This document shows, one piece after another, positions 1-12,472 of a stretch of 64,000 bases of DNA (positions are counted from its first letter, which is position 1; the number at the start of each line of letters is the position of its first letter). The notes beneath the pieces were generated by a model. The model ran no database searches and was not told the DNA's origin. It was given only the letters and a program-made list of their open reading frames with translations. The DNA is from Volvox africanus (taxonomy: Eukaryota > Chlorophyta > Chlorophyceae > Chlamydomonadales > Volvocaceae), in assembly GCA_030268105.1 (NCBI GenBank), contig BSDZ01000078.1, positions 5,627,001 to 5,691,000 on the forward strand. Direction: 5' to 3'. Made by a program: the position numbers and the translations under genes.

Positions 1-1298
1 GGACCAAAGAGCCAGTGGCGCCCCAGTAGTGCTTTCCCACCTACCACGGGAAACGCCTTGATTCCCAAGGGATGTTTACGAGTGGCATGCACTGCGTGGT
101 GCACCTGCGCGGCCTCCTGATATTGTACCGTATATGGCACGACATCGACTCTCCCAACTGCTTGACGTAGCGCCACCTGCTAGGATTACTAGAAAGCAAG
201 ACTAACACGGCCTTGATAATTGATGCAGATCCGTCCGAACTTTTGGGTTTCTGCAATGCGGACATGTTGAGTTTTGCCTCCTCAGTAATCCACATAAAAT
301 CCGATGTGACGACTAATTTGGCGACTAAACATTATGGTAGATTATGGTATTCAATAGGCCGCCCACCGGAGCTGACCGGGCGCCGTCGATGAGGTTGGTG
401 TTGATTGGAGAAGTCCTTAAAAAGAAGAAATGGCGTTGAAGCCCTGATACCCCTGCCGCCTCCTTTCCAGTGGTACGTGATAGCAGCAAACAACCTTGGT
501 GTTTGCACACCCCCTGTACATCAGCGATGTCCTATCAGTACCAAAATGCAATATGCCAGGGAATGCAGTGGTAAATGTTTGTGAGCCTTTGTTGATCGTG
601 TGAAACAGAGTGGAATGGTACTTTGCTCTTCTGCCAGGTACCTCAGGTGAGTAGTGGCAAGTGCAAGTTGTCAGCAACCGTAGTACATTAAATCCGCCGT
701 GAGCAGTTGTAAGAACCACTTACCCGGAACAATGTTACGTATCCTGTATAACACTGTCGTGCTTCGAGCTTTTTGCAGAACGCTTCGGACGATTGGAACC
801 AACCATTTTATCCTTCTATAATTTATTGATTTGTTTATGATATTTGTTGTTTAGTTATCATTCCCGGATGTCATCCCGAACATCGCTGACCAAGGTAAGC
901 ATTGTTGCTGGCATGCAAGCTATGGACATACCTTGCAACTAACGCCACGATACTTCATAAGTAATAGTAAGAATACTTGAAATCTCCGGAATCCATTAGG
1001 AGTCCCTATCCCCGAAATACTTGACTGTGATGGATGTGTCAAACCCGAGTTTCAACCATGGCAAAACTAAATATCCCGATGTAAAGGTCTATTAGTATCC
1101 TACTCTCATCGTGTGAAATGACTAGTTTGGCATGACTGGAGTCCTCAAGAGGTAGAAGTTGTCTTTCGACAGGGTGACGGACGGAGGAGCGCTCGACCAA
1201 TCAAACACAACTTGTCAAGGCGTAACGTTTCTTTATAAGTTTTCAGTCTTTATTCATCGAGCACACTAGCTGATGCTACTGCGTTCACAGCGTGACGG
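1..1298. other. Spacer before the F-box/LRR gene
   Basis: I find no exon with family similarity here. Open frames are short and lack codon bias. The last few hundred bases probably hold the promoter and 5' UTR of the gene that starts at 1299. Confidence 0.4.
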
Positions 1299-4200
1299 AT
1301 GGCCCCTTCGGACCGAGCTTGCTGGAGCGCTCTCAGCGACGTCGCTTGGTACTTCATCTTGATGCAACTAACCTGGCGTGATATTGGACACTGCCGGTAA
1401 GTGCGGCTTGGGTCCCCTTCCTGATTTCACAAAACAAGCCCTGGGCCGGGTAAAGTCTTCTCTCCCCTCTCCCGCGCCCTGGTCTCCCCGTGCTCTTTCG
1501 CACGTCTCTAAGTCGAAGTAGTTTGTGTCATCTGGGTTGATATCATCTGTGTGGGGAAGAGAATGCGTACCGTGTAATATTTCACACGTTGGGCAAAACC
1601 CCAAACCCTATTCGAAAATCTGTATACCAAAGCGATACACGGATACCAAAGCGCGGCAAATCTTGATTTCGTAGCTACTATTTCCGCTGCGTCATTCTGA
1701 CACTACCTGATCTCTAAAAATACTTTCAGCAGCTATTTACTCAATCGCCATTGTTCGGAACTTATTGGAACTTATTCCCCGTGCATGTCGCTTCACCTCT
1801 GATGTAACAATGCGTTTGCATTTGCATTTGCATTTTCATTTGCCTGCTGCCCCTTTTTCCATCGAATAACGTCATATTGGATGCCTTGCCACATTACGCG
1901 TTGTCGCAGAGTCGCCTGCCGGAGCTGGCGCAGGGACGTGGACCGCTGTCTGCAACGCCTCCACCTGCGGGACCCTACCCTCGACTGCCTCACCCGGCTG
2001 GGTAGCACCTTCACGCGCTTGAGCACCGTCAAAGTAACCGCCGTACACAAGCGAGGTGATGTACGACTGGACGAGCTGTCGGAGTTGCCAGGCGCACTGG
2101 GTCGCGTGGCTGCCTTACGGCTGCGTAGCAAACGGCCTGGTGGTGGTGTGATGACGGTGGGGCACCTACAGCTGCTGCGGACGGCGGGCTCGGCGCTGAC
2201 GGTGCTGAGCCTGCGGTCGTGTGAGGTGACGTCCTGGGCGGGGCTGGAGGTGAGGAGTGACCGAAATAAGGACATGGAGATGCGTGCGGGTGATGTCACT
2301 GCGAGGCGTTGCGTGCATGGATCGATGGGGTACAAAATGGGATTAGTTTGATTAAGCCTCGGGGTTACAATTCAGAGCGGGGGATGAAGAGGTGGGGGAA
2401 TGGTCCGAGATGCGGCCAGTGATGGTGCATGAGGCTTTGAGGTTGCGGCGAGGGGGGACAGGGAGCGAGGTACAGGGAGGGAGGGACGGAGGAAGGGACG
2501 AGGAAGGAGGGACAGGGAGGGAGGGAGGGAGAGACGAGGAGGGAGGGACGGGGAGGGAGGGAGGGAGGGACGGGGAGGGAGGGAGGGAGGGACGGGGAGG
2601 GAGGGAGGGAGGGACGGGGAGGGAGGGAGGGAGGAAGGGACGAGGAAGGAGGGACAGGGAGGGAGGGAGGGAGAGACGAGGAGGGAGGGACGGGGAGGGA
2701 GGGAGGGAGGGACGGGGAGGGAGGGAGGGAGGGACGGGGAGGAAGGGGGGGAGGGGGAGGGAGGGACGGGGAGGGAGAAAAGGGACAGCAGCTTCCCGCC
2801 CTCGCGCCAATATGGACACGGGTATAATTCGTGGCGCCCATTTCATTCGCATTGTACGGGTATGGTTATAATTCACCTTCTCGCATGTTGCACTTTGGTT
2901 ATTGTCGTACCCTTCAGAATTGCCAGCACCTGGTGCACCTGCACCTCATCCATTGCCGCTTCTCGGAGGCCGCCTGCCTGGGCCTTACGAGTGCTCTGGC
3001 GGCGTTGTCGCGCCTTGCTTCCCTGGAGCTGAGGTGCGCCACCGGCCAGGGCCCGCGGAGGTCCGTCGATGGCACCCGCCTCCTCCAACACAGCAACCAA
3101 CACCATCATCACCACCAGCGCCATCTCCATCATCACCATCAGCATTATCATCTGCAACAGCAACAGGAATTGCAGCAACAGGAGTATCGTCAGGATGACG
3201 AACAACAGCACCATCCGCACAACCAGCACCCCACTCGTCAGCATCACCATTACTTGCCGCAGCTTGTGGATCTTGGGTCCAGCGCTCCCCGTCTGGCGGT
3301 GCTCAAGCTGGCGGCTCCGTTGCCGGAGGGGGCACTACAGGCGCTCCTGAGGCTGGAGTTCCCACGCATCCACAACGTGAGGATTCCCATGTGACACTCT
3401 TCGGGTGTGGGAGGGGGTTGGGAAAGGGGAAGGAGAGAGAGGGTATCGGGCAGGGCCTTTCGTTGCAGGGCTTTGCGATTAAAGAAGCAACACATCCTGG
3501 GTGTCGCACTGCTGCTAGAAAGCGCGCAGTCGCATGGACAGGGTGGGGCCCGAGGATGTGCAACAGCGCGATTCAACATAGGAAGAGGGCTCTGGTGGGA
3601 GGTGTGTGTGTGTGTGTGATGTGTGTATTTAAGTGTTACAGTGTGGTGGTGGCAGTACTCAGCAGCGGCGCACCACTAATCTAACCTGGGCGGGACCCTG
3701 CGACTCCCTGTGTTGGAGGGCGACGCCCGGTTTACTGGAAGTAAGGAGCTTGTGACGTCTCCAGTCTTCATATATTTTACAAAAATCGTCTACAAATTCA
3801 GCCGGATAAATCTTTTGTTTCGCTTTTCTCATTCTGTACTTCCTTTCTGTTAATATTGTCTCATATTAACTGTCCGGAAAAGTATAACCACATCAATAAT
3901 TCATATTCTAGAATTTCAGAAAGGAAAATTTTTTTTGTAGTCGCAATGCCTCAACGGCTTGGATATGTTTGTGTGCATGTGCGGAACTCACCACCATACT
4001 TGTTTGGGGAAAGGCCGGCTCGCAATTGATGTAAGAAGATCGAAAAACAAAATATATAATATAATCAGGGATCGATCCTGAGCGTGAAGGGAACTTTATT
4101 GCTGCTAATCCGCCATTTCCTTCCCTCCTCCACATTTCGCGTCCCTAACAGCTTCGTGAGCTACATATGGAGTTGTCCCCAGTTCCATCGGTACGCCAGC

Positions 4201-7200
4201 CCCCCTTGCAGCACGGGCATGCTTTGCAAGCCAACAGTTCATCGGATGCGACCTCTTCGTATCGAGAACTGTCGGCGCTGATCCCCATCATCTGCGTGGG
4301 CGCCCCGCATCTGACGTCATTGCACGTTAAGGGACACAGCCGACTTCAGGATAGGTACGAACAGCGACTCTCATGCATGCAAACATATATATATATGTGT
4401 GTGTGTGTATTTATGTGTATGTATGCACGGCAGGTTACGTAATGGAACAACAGGAGCAGGTAGATGAATAGACGTGGTGGGCTGGCACTGCTGTTAAGAA
4501 TTGTTAAGGTACTTACCACCATCACCACCACCACACTGACGCAACAAGTTAGTGACTTTCCAATGGACTTAAGAACCAAACTCTTCAAAGCATCAAAAGC
4601 TCGCAATCCGTTGGGACTCCGAAGGGGCTAGTGCCGAATGGGCAGCCTTCACAATCGAACCGCCGCAGCGTGTGATGTAAGGCCGATGCTATTGCCACAG
4701 CTGCTGCGGTCGCTGCCGCCTTGTTAGTGACAGATGAGTCCTAGGCCAGGATGGAGCCTGGGGCCATCCCACCGTTGGTGGCAAGAACATATTCAGACAA
4801 TGCAAGTGCTCACTGCTCAGTGCTTTCCCTGGAGCGTATCCAAAAAAGCGGTGCGGTGCTTACCGTTACCCGCGTGCAGGGATCTGCAGTTGCTACAGCC
4901 ACTAAAGCACCTCCGGCAGCTCTCCCTAGACCTGTTCCACCTCGAGACGACGACCCTGCGGCCTCTGCCACAACCGCAGCAACCGCAACCGCAACAGGCG
5001 TTGGCACATGCGAACGCCGAGGGGTCCTCTCAGCCATCGCCAGCCCCGCTGTCGGGCACGGGCGTGGCCTCATTGTTGCGTGGGGCGCCCGGGCTGCAGG
5101 CCCTATCTCTGTCGCACTCGACCTGGTGCCCCGAGGGGCTGAGATACCTGGGCGAGTCCGCCTCGCTGACCCAGCTGCGGCTGGCTGGCGTGGAGCTTCC
5201 AAAGGTGTGATATTGATGGCGCATCGCCGACGTGTGTGCATCCTTGTCACTGCCATGCTGCGTTGCTTGCTGGCAGAACCTAGGCGTGTACATAGGCGTG
5301 TACATAGGCGCGTATGTAGGCTTGTAAGGCGGATAGGGGAGGGAGTCGATGTTCGCAACGAGGCGGTTGGGAACAACTGGCGCTGCTGGAGTCTGGTTGC
5401 ATCTGACTGTTTGGAGGGTGTTGTGGTGATGTGAGGTAAGCGGGTTTCCAAACCGGGAAGATAAAAGGAACGCCGATTCTGATGGTTTATTAGTTTTACT
5501 TGGATCCACAAGCGTGTTCATCGTTGTGGATGCGATGTCTTGGCGTCCATTGGGTGAATTACGCCATCACACGTCCCATCAATGTGTATGTTGCGATCCT
5601 TGCCGACGTAGGGGTTCACGCTGTGCAACTTCCTCTACAGCTTCCGCAGCCTCAGAAATCTGGTGGAGCTGGACCTGGGAGGCTGTGCGGGCCTGACGGA
5701 TTGGGGCCTGGCGCTACTGGGGCGCTGCGCGGTGCAGCTGAAAAGTCTAAATGTGGGCGGCTGTGGAGAGCTGGCGGGCGACGTGGGTGTGGCGGCACTG
5801 GCGCCCCTCATGACGCGACTGCAGCGTCTGGACCTGTCCTTTATGGACAAGTGGGTCAGGGGCCCTGGATCGGGTCGGGCGGGGCATTGGGCAGCGTGGG
5901 ATGTTTGTGGGGTGTGTGAGGTGGTTAGCTTGTGCTGTGTTGCCCCTGCGTCGTACATCCGGCCACACCTGGGGGGTACGCACACGCGTTTCGAGGAGGG
6001 CCACCTTATTTCTCTCCGTCTCCCTCTCCCTCCTAGTCACTGCTTTGGACTCTCCGTGCCCCTTTCCTGTCACTCCATGTGCAATCAGCTCCTGCTCCTG
6101 CTCCTGCTCCTGCTGCTGGGGACGAAAAACAGTTGTTTCGGGGGGCGGTCTGTGTGTGTGTGTGTGTGTGTGCACCCTTTAGGTGCTCGCCTGCCAATTC
6201 ACTGGGTTCATCGTTCTTACCATCGTGAACAAAACTTGGTGAGCAACTGCCCCTCCGCACTTCACGGCAGCGTCTCTACAGCAGTATGAGGTCTTGTGTG
6301 CTCGTTTTCCCCCTCCCCCTTTCCCCCTTACGTGGTTTCCTGTGCCCGGGTCCGCTGCTTATCACGCATAAATCCTCTGCCTCTCCCGTTAATTGGCAGG
6401 CTGACGGATCGCGGGGTGACTGGTCTGCTCCGCAACGGCGCCCCGGCGCTGCAGTACCTCTCGCTGGATTACTGCTCACACATCCAGGACGCGGGCGAGT
6501 TGTGGGATTGGGGATGATTTTGCGTGGCAACGGGAGAGTCCGTTCGTTGACTGGATTACCGGATTTTCCGATGCGGCTGATGTCCTGTTACGTCGGTGTC
6601 GTCTGGTGTAGCCGTTGAGACGCTGTTTCGTATCACCATAATCATCGCCGTCGTATGCGTCATGTAACACTTAGGGGAGGGAGCAGCAAAGACCTGTGGA
6701 CGTGTGCGGGCTGTTGGGTGTGCGGGCTGCACGTGGTTCATAGCCGGGGAGGTGAGGAGCCCGATGAAATGAGGGCATGAGGGTCGAGGAGGGTGAATCC
6801 GTGAGGAGTTCTGGAAGGGTTAGCGGAACTGGATCCGCACATTACTGAGTGCGTTGAGAGCATCTTCGCAGCCCCGGATGCCCCGGCAGCCACCCCGGTT
6901 ATCACATGGCTTGGCTCTCTGTCCGGGAACTTCTGATAGAGCTTCCGTTCCCCCTTTCGGGCATCATGTCTCGTTTATTCGTCTTTCCCCCGCGCATCAC
7001 TTTGTTATTCGTCCAGGTGTATATAGCGTGGCGGCCGGCTGCCCTTCGCTGCAGCACCTGGGCCTGGACTACTGTATACGGGTGTCGGCCGTCGGGGCGG
7101 CGGCGCTCCGAAACCTACGGGAGCTGCGGCGCCTGTCCGCAGAGGGCTGCATACCGGCGGTACTGACGACTCTGGCAGGATTGCATGCGGTACGACCGAA

Positions 7201-7252
7201 ACGCAGCCACGCGGCTTCGCGATGGTGGCTCGCGGGCGATGGTGGGGCATGA
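1299..7252 (+). CDS. F-box/leucine-rich-repeat protein (FBXL type)
   Basis: Likely substrate receptor of an SCF ubiquitin ligase: the F-box would bind Skp1 and the LRRs the target. Exons: 1299-1396, 1910-2249, 2918-3376, 4152-4354, 4880-5206, 5641-5850, 6400-6494, 7017-7252. They join in frame to 655 residues. The F-box is split by the first intron (phase 2): LSDVAWYFILMQLTWRDIG on exon 1, then CRVACRSWRRDVD across the junction. LRRs follow, e.g. LVELDLGGCAGLTDWGLALL, and LQYLSLDYCSHIQDAG running into VYSVAAGCPSLQHLGLDYC, which is the cysteine-containing F-box LRR pattern. A His/Gln-rich insert (about residues 204-258) interrupts the LRRs. The sixth intron boundary (5206) was chosen by phase. 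The seventh intron is GC-AG. The target is unknown. Confidence 0.85.
1805..1843. repeat. TTTGCA short tandem repeat
   Basis: About five copies of a TTTGCA-like hexamer lie in the first intron of the F-box/LRR gene. Confidence 0.7.
2449..2790 (+). repeat. GGGA/GGGAC purine minisatellite in an F-box gene intron
   Basis: About 340 bases of almost pure purine on the + strand, built from GGGAGGGAGG and GGGACGGGG units, inside intron 2. A block starting at 2491 (GGAAGGGACGAGGAAGGAGG) recurs at 2633, giving a higher-order period of about 142 bases. The many G-runs could form G-quadruplexes. The Pro/Ser-rich and Gly/Arg/Glu-rich open frames across it are artefacts of the repeat. Confidence 0.9.
3091..3252 (+). 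repeat. CAC/CAG-rich coding repeat (His/Gln-rich insert)
   Basis: Imperfect CAC/CAT/CAG codon runs in exon 3 of the F-box/LRR gene encode a His- and Gln-rich stretch with runs of four or five His. They lie between two LRR segments and stay in frame. Confidence 0.8.
5277..5322. repeat. TAGGCGTGTACA tandem repeat (intronic)
   Basis: Three to four degenerate copies of a 12-14 base unit in the intron between exons 5 and 6 of the F-box/LRR gene. Confidence 0.6.
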
Positions 7253-7576
7253 GCGTTAGAGCGAGGAGGACGAGGAGGGGAACAAGAGAGCGAGGGGGAA
7301 CAAGGTGAGAAAGGGGACGAGGAGGAGGCCCTGTTGAAGCATAAGCGCCGGACGCTTATTGCAGCTGTTGCGTTGACCAGACGAGTCCGGTGGTGGACCG
7401 AGCGTGGGTGGACCGAGCGTGGGCTGGGAGTTAGCAGCGGAGCTGTAACGGCAGGTGTTGTTCTGCCTTGCCGCCATTGTTACACCAGCGGGAGCGACGG
7501 ACGCCTGATTGTATTTTTTGACGGCATGCTCGGTTCGGCCGGTGTGTCTGGTGTTTTCCCTTGACATTATTTTTCT

Positions 7577-7619
7577 TGTAAACCACGGGCTTTGTATGTG
7601 TACAATTAAGGGTATGTAA
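7577..7619 (+). promoter_or_regulatory. TGTAA poly(A) signals
   Basis: TGTAA occurs at 7577-7581 and 7615-7619, about 330-370 bases after the F-box/LRR stop codon. TGTAA is the usual poly(A) signal of Chlamydomonas and Volvox, which supports both the gene end and the assignment of the organism. Confidence 0.55.
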
Positions 7620-8842
7620 GTACTATCAAAGGGCAAGAGGAATGGCAACGTTTTTCGTCCGGTGGGATGAAGTGGGATGCGTGGCTCGCTGTCTTCCACG
7701 CGCATGCTGTCTACCTGAGTTCCCCGGGGGCGGCAGATTTGGCACGCGCAGGACCTGATACCCCGTCCTTCCAGCGCGCTGTTGTGGCTGAAGGTTGATG
7801 TGCGCTTTACGGTCAGAGAGAGGGGCAGAGAGAGGTGACAGGGCATTTTAGCGGCAATTTGCAGGGGCTTCACGGCCCTGGTTCTTCACGCAGTCGAGGA
7901 CTTTGATTGTATTTTAATATTATTGCATCAGTGTATCCCCTTACTACCTGTACCTCGTTTACGAATGGAAGAGCAAGTGCAAGAATTTTCTTAAGATCAA
8001 TGTTTTTGAAAAAATGTTGTATTGGCGCCAAAGGGTGCCAAGTCGTTTGTTCCTGAGTGGCACGACAGTGGGAGCTTGGTCTCAGGGTGTTTGTGAGTTG
8101 GGGGCGCGCTGCGGAAGGAGATGCTGGAGTGATGGTGCTTGTTTGCCTCAATTCATTTCGGACCAAACTGTGTTGCCGGAAACTAGTTTCAGTAACGCGA
8201 GCGGGCGCGTAGGCTGGTCGCATTTCTGAGGGTCACATTGGCCAAGTGGTAATCAAAAATAAATCGTGGGAGTTAGGCCGCGGAACCTAACCTACATCTT
8301 AACTGGGCGACAGCCTGAAAGAAACATGTACTATGGGCTGAAGTGCAGCCAAAAAAACAAATATCCTGTTGTATGTAACTTGGGTCTCGGGACGTTCCAA
8401 ATTGTCTTCCAAATATCAGGCATCAGTTCATCAGCGGCACTTGGGAACACCGTGGAACACGCCCCGAAACCAACAAGTCGCCGTGTATTTTGGGACCTTT
8501 CACCGATTTGCATAGGGCCATGCCGGCAACGCGGGATTTACTTTAAACACAAATTTCCGTCCGTTACTTTCCAATTGAGTGTTTGCCCAATTAGTGTTCC
8601 ACGGACCCGTGGACCGTACGTTGGAAAAAGGTTAGAATTTGGAAGCCATTCTAATTTGCTCATCTCTCGCACCGCTCGCAAACAGCCAGTGATCCTTTTT
8701 GCAAATTCATCAACTCAATACACCAAAGACGTCTTATTCGCTTAGTCTGATTGCACCGTCGGTACCTAAACCAATTAACTGTTGGCGCAGATATTCCTCA
8801 TATTCTCCACGGCGGTAGCTTACATCACACAAGCTCCCTGTC
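7620..8842. other. Spacer with an uncharacterised 159-codon open frame
   Basis: A + strand frame at 8266-8745 is open for 159 codons. It has ordinary composition and no domain I recognise. It has no partner exons and ends about 100 bases before the first CVIC-family gene, so chance or a 5' leader is as likely as a gene. I see nothing else in this stretch. Confidence 0.3.
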
Positions 8843-10542
8843 ATGTCGACGCTACCTGTCGAGAACAAGGGCGCGGCTGCGCAACCTGGCAGCGATGATC
8901 TGCTGCTGTTGGAGGACTTCGCGGTGGTGGAGACACCGATAGCTGTGAGAGAGCACTGTCACGCGCTTCATCCTCCCCAGCTCCCCCAGTCTACTATCCG
9001 ATAAATTTTAACGCAAAATTACAAAATTCGGCCCAGATTTGTCTATTCGTTGTTGGCCGCGTCTTCAGAGCTGGACTAGACTATACATACAAAGGATACA
9101 CATCAAATCCTACCACTTTACATTATTGGTCCTACCTCTTATAAGATCTGGTTCCTTTGGCTGGCGCTCTCCTTTCATGATCCCTTGCCATAGCTACCCG
9201 CGTGCTGTCGCAAACCCCCAGCTCGATAGCGCATCCTCTCCTAGCGCCCACATGCGCTGGCTTCTCTTTTAGCCCTAATACCCTTCTTCTCCTCTCCCCG
9301 GCGCCCCCAGCCAAGTGCAGATCGGTGGCGATGACTAACGAAGGATTCACTAAGGCTTGTTTATTATTTTCTTCCCCTTTATGTACCCTGTGCCCTCTGA
9401 CCGGCAAAACCCCACCCTTCCACCAAACCACGCAAGGATCTGGGTTTCGGAGCTCATCTCACCTGCAGTTCACCACTTCCCCCTACACCATCGCCCGCTG
9501 CCGACGCGTTCATCTCTGCCACCAGCCCTGCGACTGGCCCTCAACCCTCGCCGTCGCGCCCTCATTCACTCACCCGTACCCGGGCAAGTGCTTCTGAGAC
9601 TTCCACCCCTCCTGTGGCATCCACCAAGTGAGAACCCATGTGACCTTCATTCCCTGACACCCTTCATTGACTTGGCACGCATTCTTAACTCCAGCTTTAG
9701 TCGAGCTAGTAGTTAGTAGAGTTCGCGCGCATGTATGTATGTGTGTATGCACCCGCCTACCTTTGGTTCAATTCAAAATCGTCCATGCCACCATGCATAC
9801 ATAGGGGATGCCCCTGGTGTTTTTAGGGGTCGTGTGCGCGTCAGCAACGAACAACGGACGTTCCTCGCTAGCTCAGCACCGTACAAGCAAGTACGGCAAG
9901 TGGCGGTGCGAAAATCGATGTTGATTGGCTTTTTTTATAACTAACGATTAATAACCAGCCACCGGTTTGCGGTGTTCGCCCGAAGGGATTGGTCTCTGCG
10001 GGAAGTTCATAATCCCATATCTCTCTCTCACTCTTTCTGTCGCATCAGCAAGTTTAAATTTTAGGGAACAACTAACTTGCGTGATTTCTGTTTGTCAAAC
10101 TTGTTGCTCCGTCGTTCCACCCTGAACCCGCCAAAGATCCAAAGTACGAAAACCTTAAGTTCCAATAAGCTAATTGTGTATTGAGTCCTGTGTCTGCTGA
10201 TTGGCGGTGGTTGTGTTGTTGAGCTGCTATAAGTCTCAAATGGAATGGAATGGCTGCAGGAATGTGGGTACACCGCCGGCACGTCGGCGACCGACCTCCA
10301 CCTCCGCCACCACCGCCGCCGCGGCGCGTCGTGCCGTACTGGCCCTGTCGGCGGCGTCTTTGCTGGTAGTGGCGGCTGCGTTGTGGGCGGCAATGACCAT
10401 TAACCGGCTCAAGGCCGAGCTGCGTTCCGCCAATAGCCTCCTCCTGGAGCTGGGTGCCGACCTCTCCGTGGCTCGAGAGCAGTGCTCATCCCTGGGTGGC
10501 CGGGCTGAGGCGGCGGAGAAGGGGCGCTGCGTCATCTGCTGA
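8843..10542 (+). CDS. CVIC-family single-span protein, paralogue A
   Basis: Unrecognised family. Exons: 8843-8944, 9437-9627 (boundaries inferred from phase), 10260-10542, giving 191 residues. Exon 1 is acidic and contains LLLLEDFAVVE, which fits an ATG8-interacting motif core (F26-x-x-V29). Exon 2 is Pro/Ser/Thr/Ala-rich. Exon 3 encodes an Arg/Ala linker, a hydrophobic segment at about 123-145 (SLLVVAAALWAAM), a leucine-spaced likely coiled coil and the C-terminus CVIC. CVIC fits a CaaX farnesylation box. The same plan recurs in the next two genes. The middle exon is the least certain part; its acceptor is AAG. Function is unknown; a membrane adaptor is the most that can be inferred. Confidence 0.65.
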
Positions 10543-12472
10543 ATAAGGTGATGTGGAGGAAATTCGTTAATATGACGTACAGATGTACGAGAGATGTCCT
10601 CCTGAGGGCTTTGTACGATGTTGCCGTATTTGGATCTTTCGTACTCATGGTAGGCAGGTACGGCTTTTAGTGGTAGGGCTCGTTTTTTCGTGACTGCTGC
10701 GTGGCGATCTGGCCAGGGTGGGCGGGGAACATTTTGATTGAGTGCTGGAGGTAGTCATCAAGTACGCGAAGAGTTAGATTCGTGTGGTTTTGGAGCGGTG
10801 ACGGCAGGAGAGTTTAGTACTTCTATCTGAAATTGTACATCTATCTGCGGACTTGGCTACTGAAAAGGCGCAAGCAACGAATAGGCCTTGTGGTCGGTAA
10901 TAAGGTTGTATATACGGTACTTAGGTAAGGTACTACGTACGTACGGTACGTTCCATGTTGTTGTTGGGATCCTGGAGGTGTTAGATGGGCGTTTGCGAGA
11001 TGGAGTGAGTTTTGTTCCTGGGACCTCCGATAGCAGGTAATGATAGGTTAAATTCCCATATATACATCTCAGGTATGAAATATGTGTCACAACTTTGCTT
11101 CCCGTCCAGTACATCATAAAGTCTAGGAGGGGATCACTCAGACAGTGCGTGGCTGAACCTACCGTTAGTTAACAGGATCATCTTCACCTCTTCACAACTG
11201 AACACCGGCGCGTTTCGGCTGTTACATACTGCTGTGGAATGCATTACCCCGGAGGGATAAATGCGAGCGAGCGGCAGATAGATATATCTTTGCGGGTCGC
11301 GGTCTCCCATGCCATGCTCTGATCCTTTGATTGGCCAACGACCCAAGTCACCCGGACACGTTGGGCGCATAATGCTGCGTGGCATACCTAAACGCTCCGT
11401 CTACCGTGCGGCTATTGGGTGGAGGTTGCCAGCATGTACCTTTATCGATAATAAAGGCTGGTGGTCATCAGGCAGCAGGGGCCGCGCGCGCGGCTTATGG
11501 TTAGCGCTTTGATGAATGGATCATGGCACGCACAACGAACTTTGGGGTCGTTACTTGCTCGGTGTCCATTCCACCTGCAATTGTTCACCGGCTGAGAAGC
11601 TTGCGGGACCTCCAAGAAAAGCGTGCTTAGGATCTAGCTTATTTCGGCGTGGGAAGGACATACATTACTTTACGTACATACTCTACGCACGTGCATGTGG
11701 GCTGTTGTGCAAATTTCAAAATGTAATGTAGATAGTAGTAGAAAATTATATATATATATATATATATATAAACAAATTATAATTACGTTTGCCTGAGCTA
11801 TTTAAATTATTACTAAGACGTCCTTAGCTGTAACCAAGTGTTGCCAGCAGGAGCTGCGTGCCCTGTTAACACGCTCATGCAGAATTCCAGCGTTAGTTTC
11901 CCTTTCGGCATGTGCCGTGTCCACCTCAATTTCGGCTGTTGAAGTGTTAGATTCGATCCATGTATCAGCTCATTACGGGATAACCTAACATATAAGGACC
12001 TGATGACTCGGGTCCTCATGCATCAGGAAATCCAATTGTTGAACACTGCTTCGAGCGAGGCACGAAAAACAGGAAGCGACCCAGGGGTCCGTCCTCGGGC
12101 GCGGTTCAACTGCAACCTTTCAATGTGCAACTCCCGCGCGAGTCAACGAGCAAGGCACGGAATTTATATGCTGCAGGATGCATAGCAATCTTAAACACCA
12201 AGATATACAGGTAATTGAAAATTTCCTGTTTTATATTCCAGTCTGAAAAGCCTGTCTGAAGCATTTAAGATTTGTTATCGGTGGAGTTGGAGTTGTGGTG
12301 CCCAAGTGTCTTGCCAACTCCAAGAATAGGTAAAGTACTTGACAGAAAGCAGTTAACAGCTGAAGTCTTGCCTAACTCTTTCTTTCTCAACCGTTGCGCT
12401 CATTTCTGCGGTTGCTGGCACTGCGTGCTGTTACTGGCATTTGTTACGGCCAGGTACATACATATGCCATTC
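10543..12472. other. Spacer between paralogues A and B
   Basis: It presumably holds the 3' UTR of A and the promoter of B. It includes a GTAC-rich patch near 10920-10950 and an (AT)n run at 11746-11771. No coding exon is supported. Confidence 0.4.
11746..11771. repeat. (AT)n microsatellite
   Basis: About 13 uninterrupted AT dinucleotides. Confidence 0.95.

Noticed and set aside
2352..2876. Minus-strand Pro/Ser-rich open frames (174 and 158 codons) and a + strand Gly/Arg/Glu-rich frame
   Set aside because: They are translations of the GGGA minisatellite; any frame through it stays open. No other coding signal.
8843..8944. Acidic motif of exon 1 read as an FFAT motif (ER VAP binding)
   Set aside because: The core lacks the second aromatic and the central D-A of EFFDAxE; the F-x-x-V/I pattern fits an ATG8 motif more simply.
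10534..10539. CVIC read as a Rab-type double-cysteine geranylgeranylation signal
   Set aside because: No GTPase domain in any of the three proteins. Spacing CxxC with aliphatic V-I fits CaaX better than CC or CxC.
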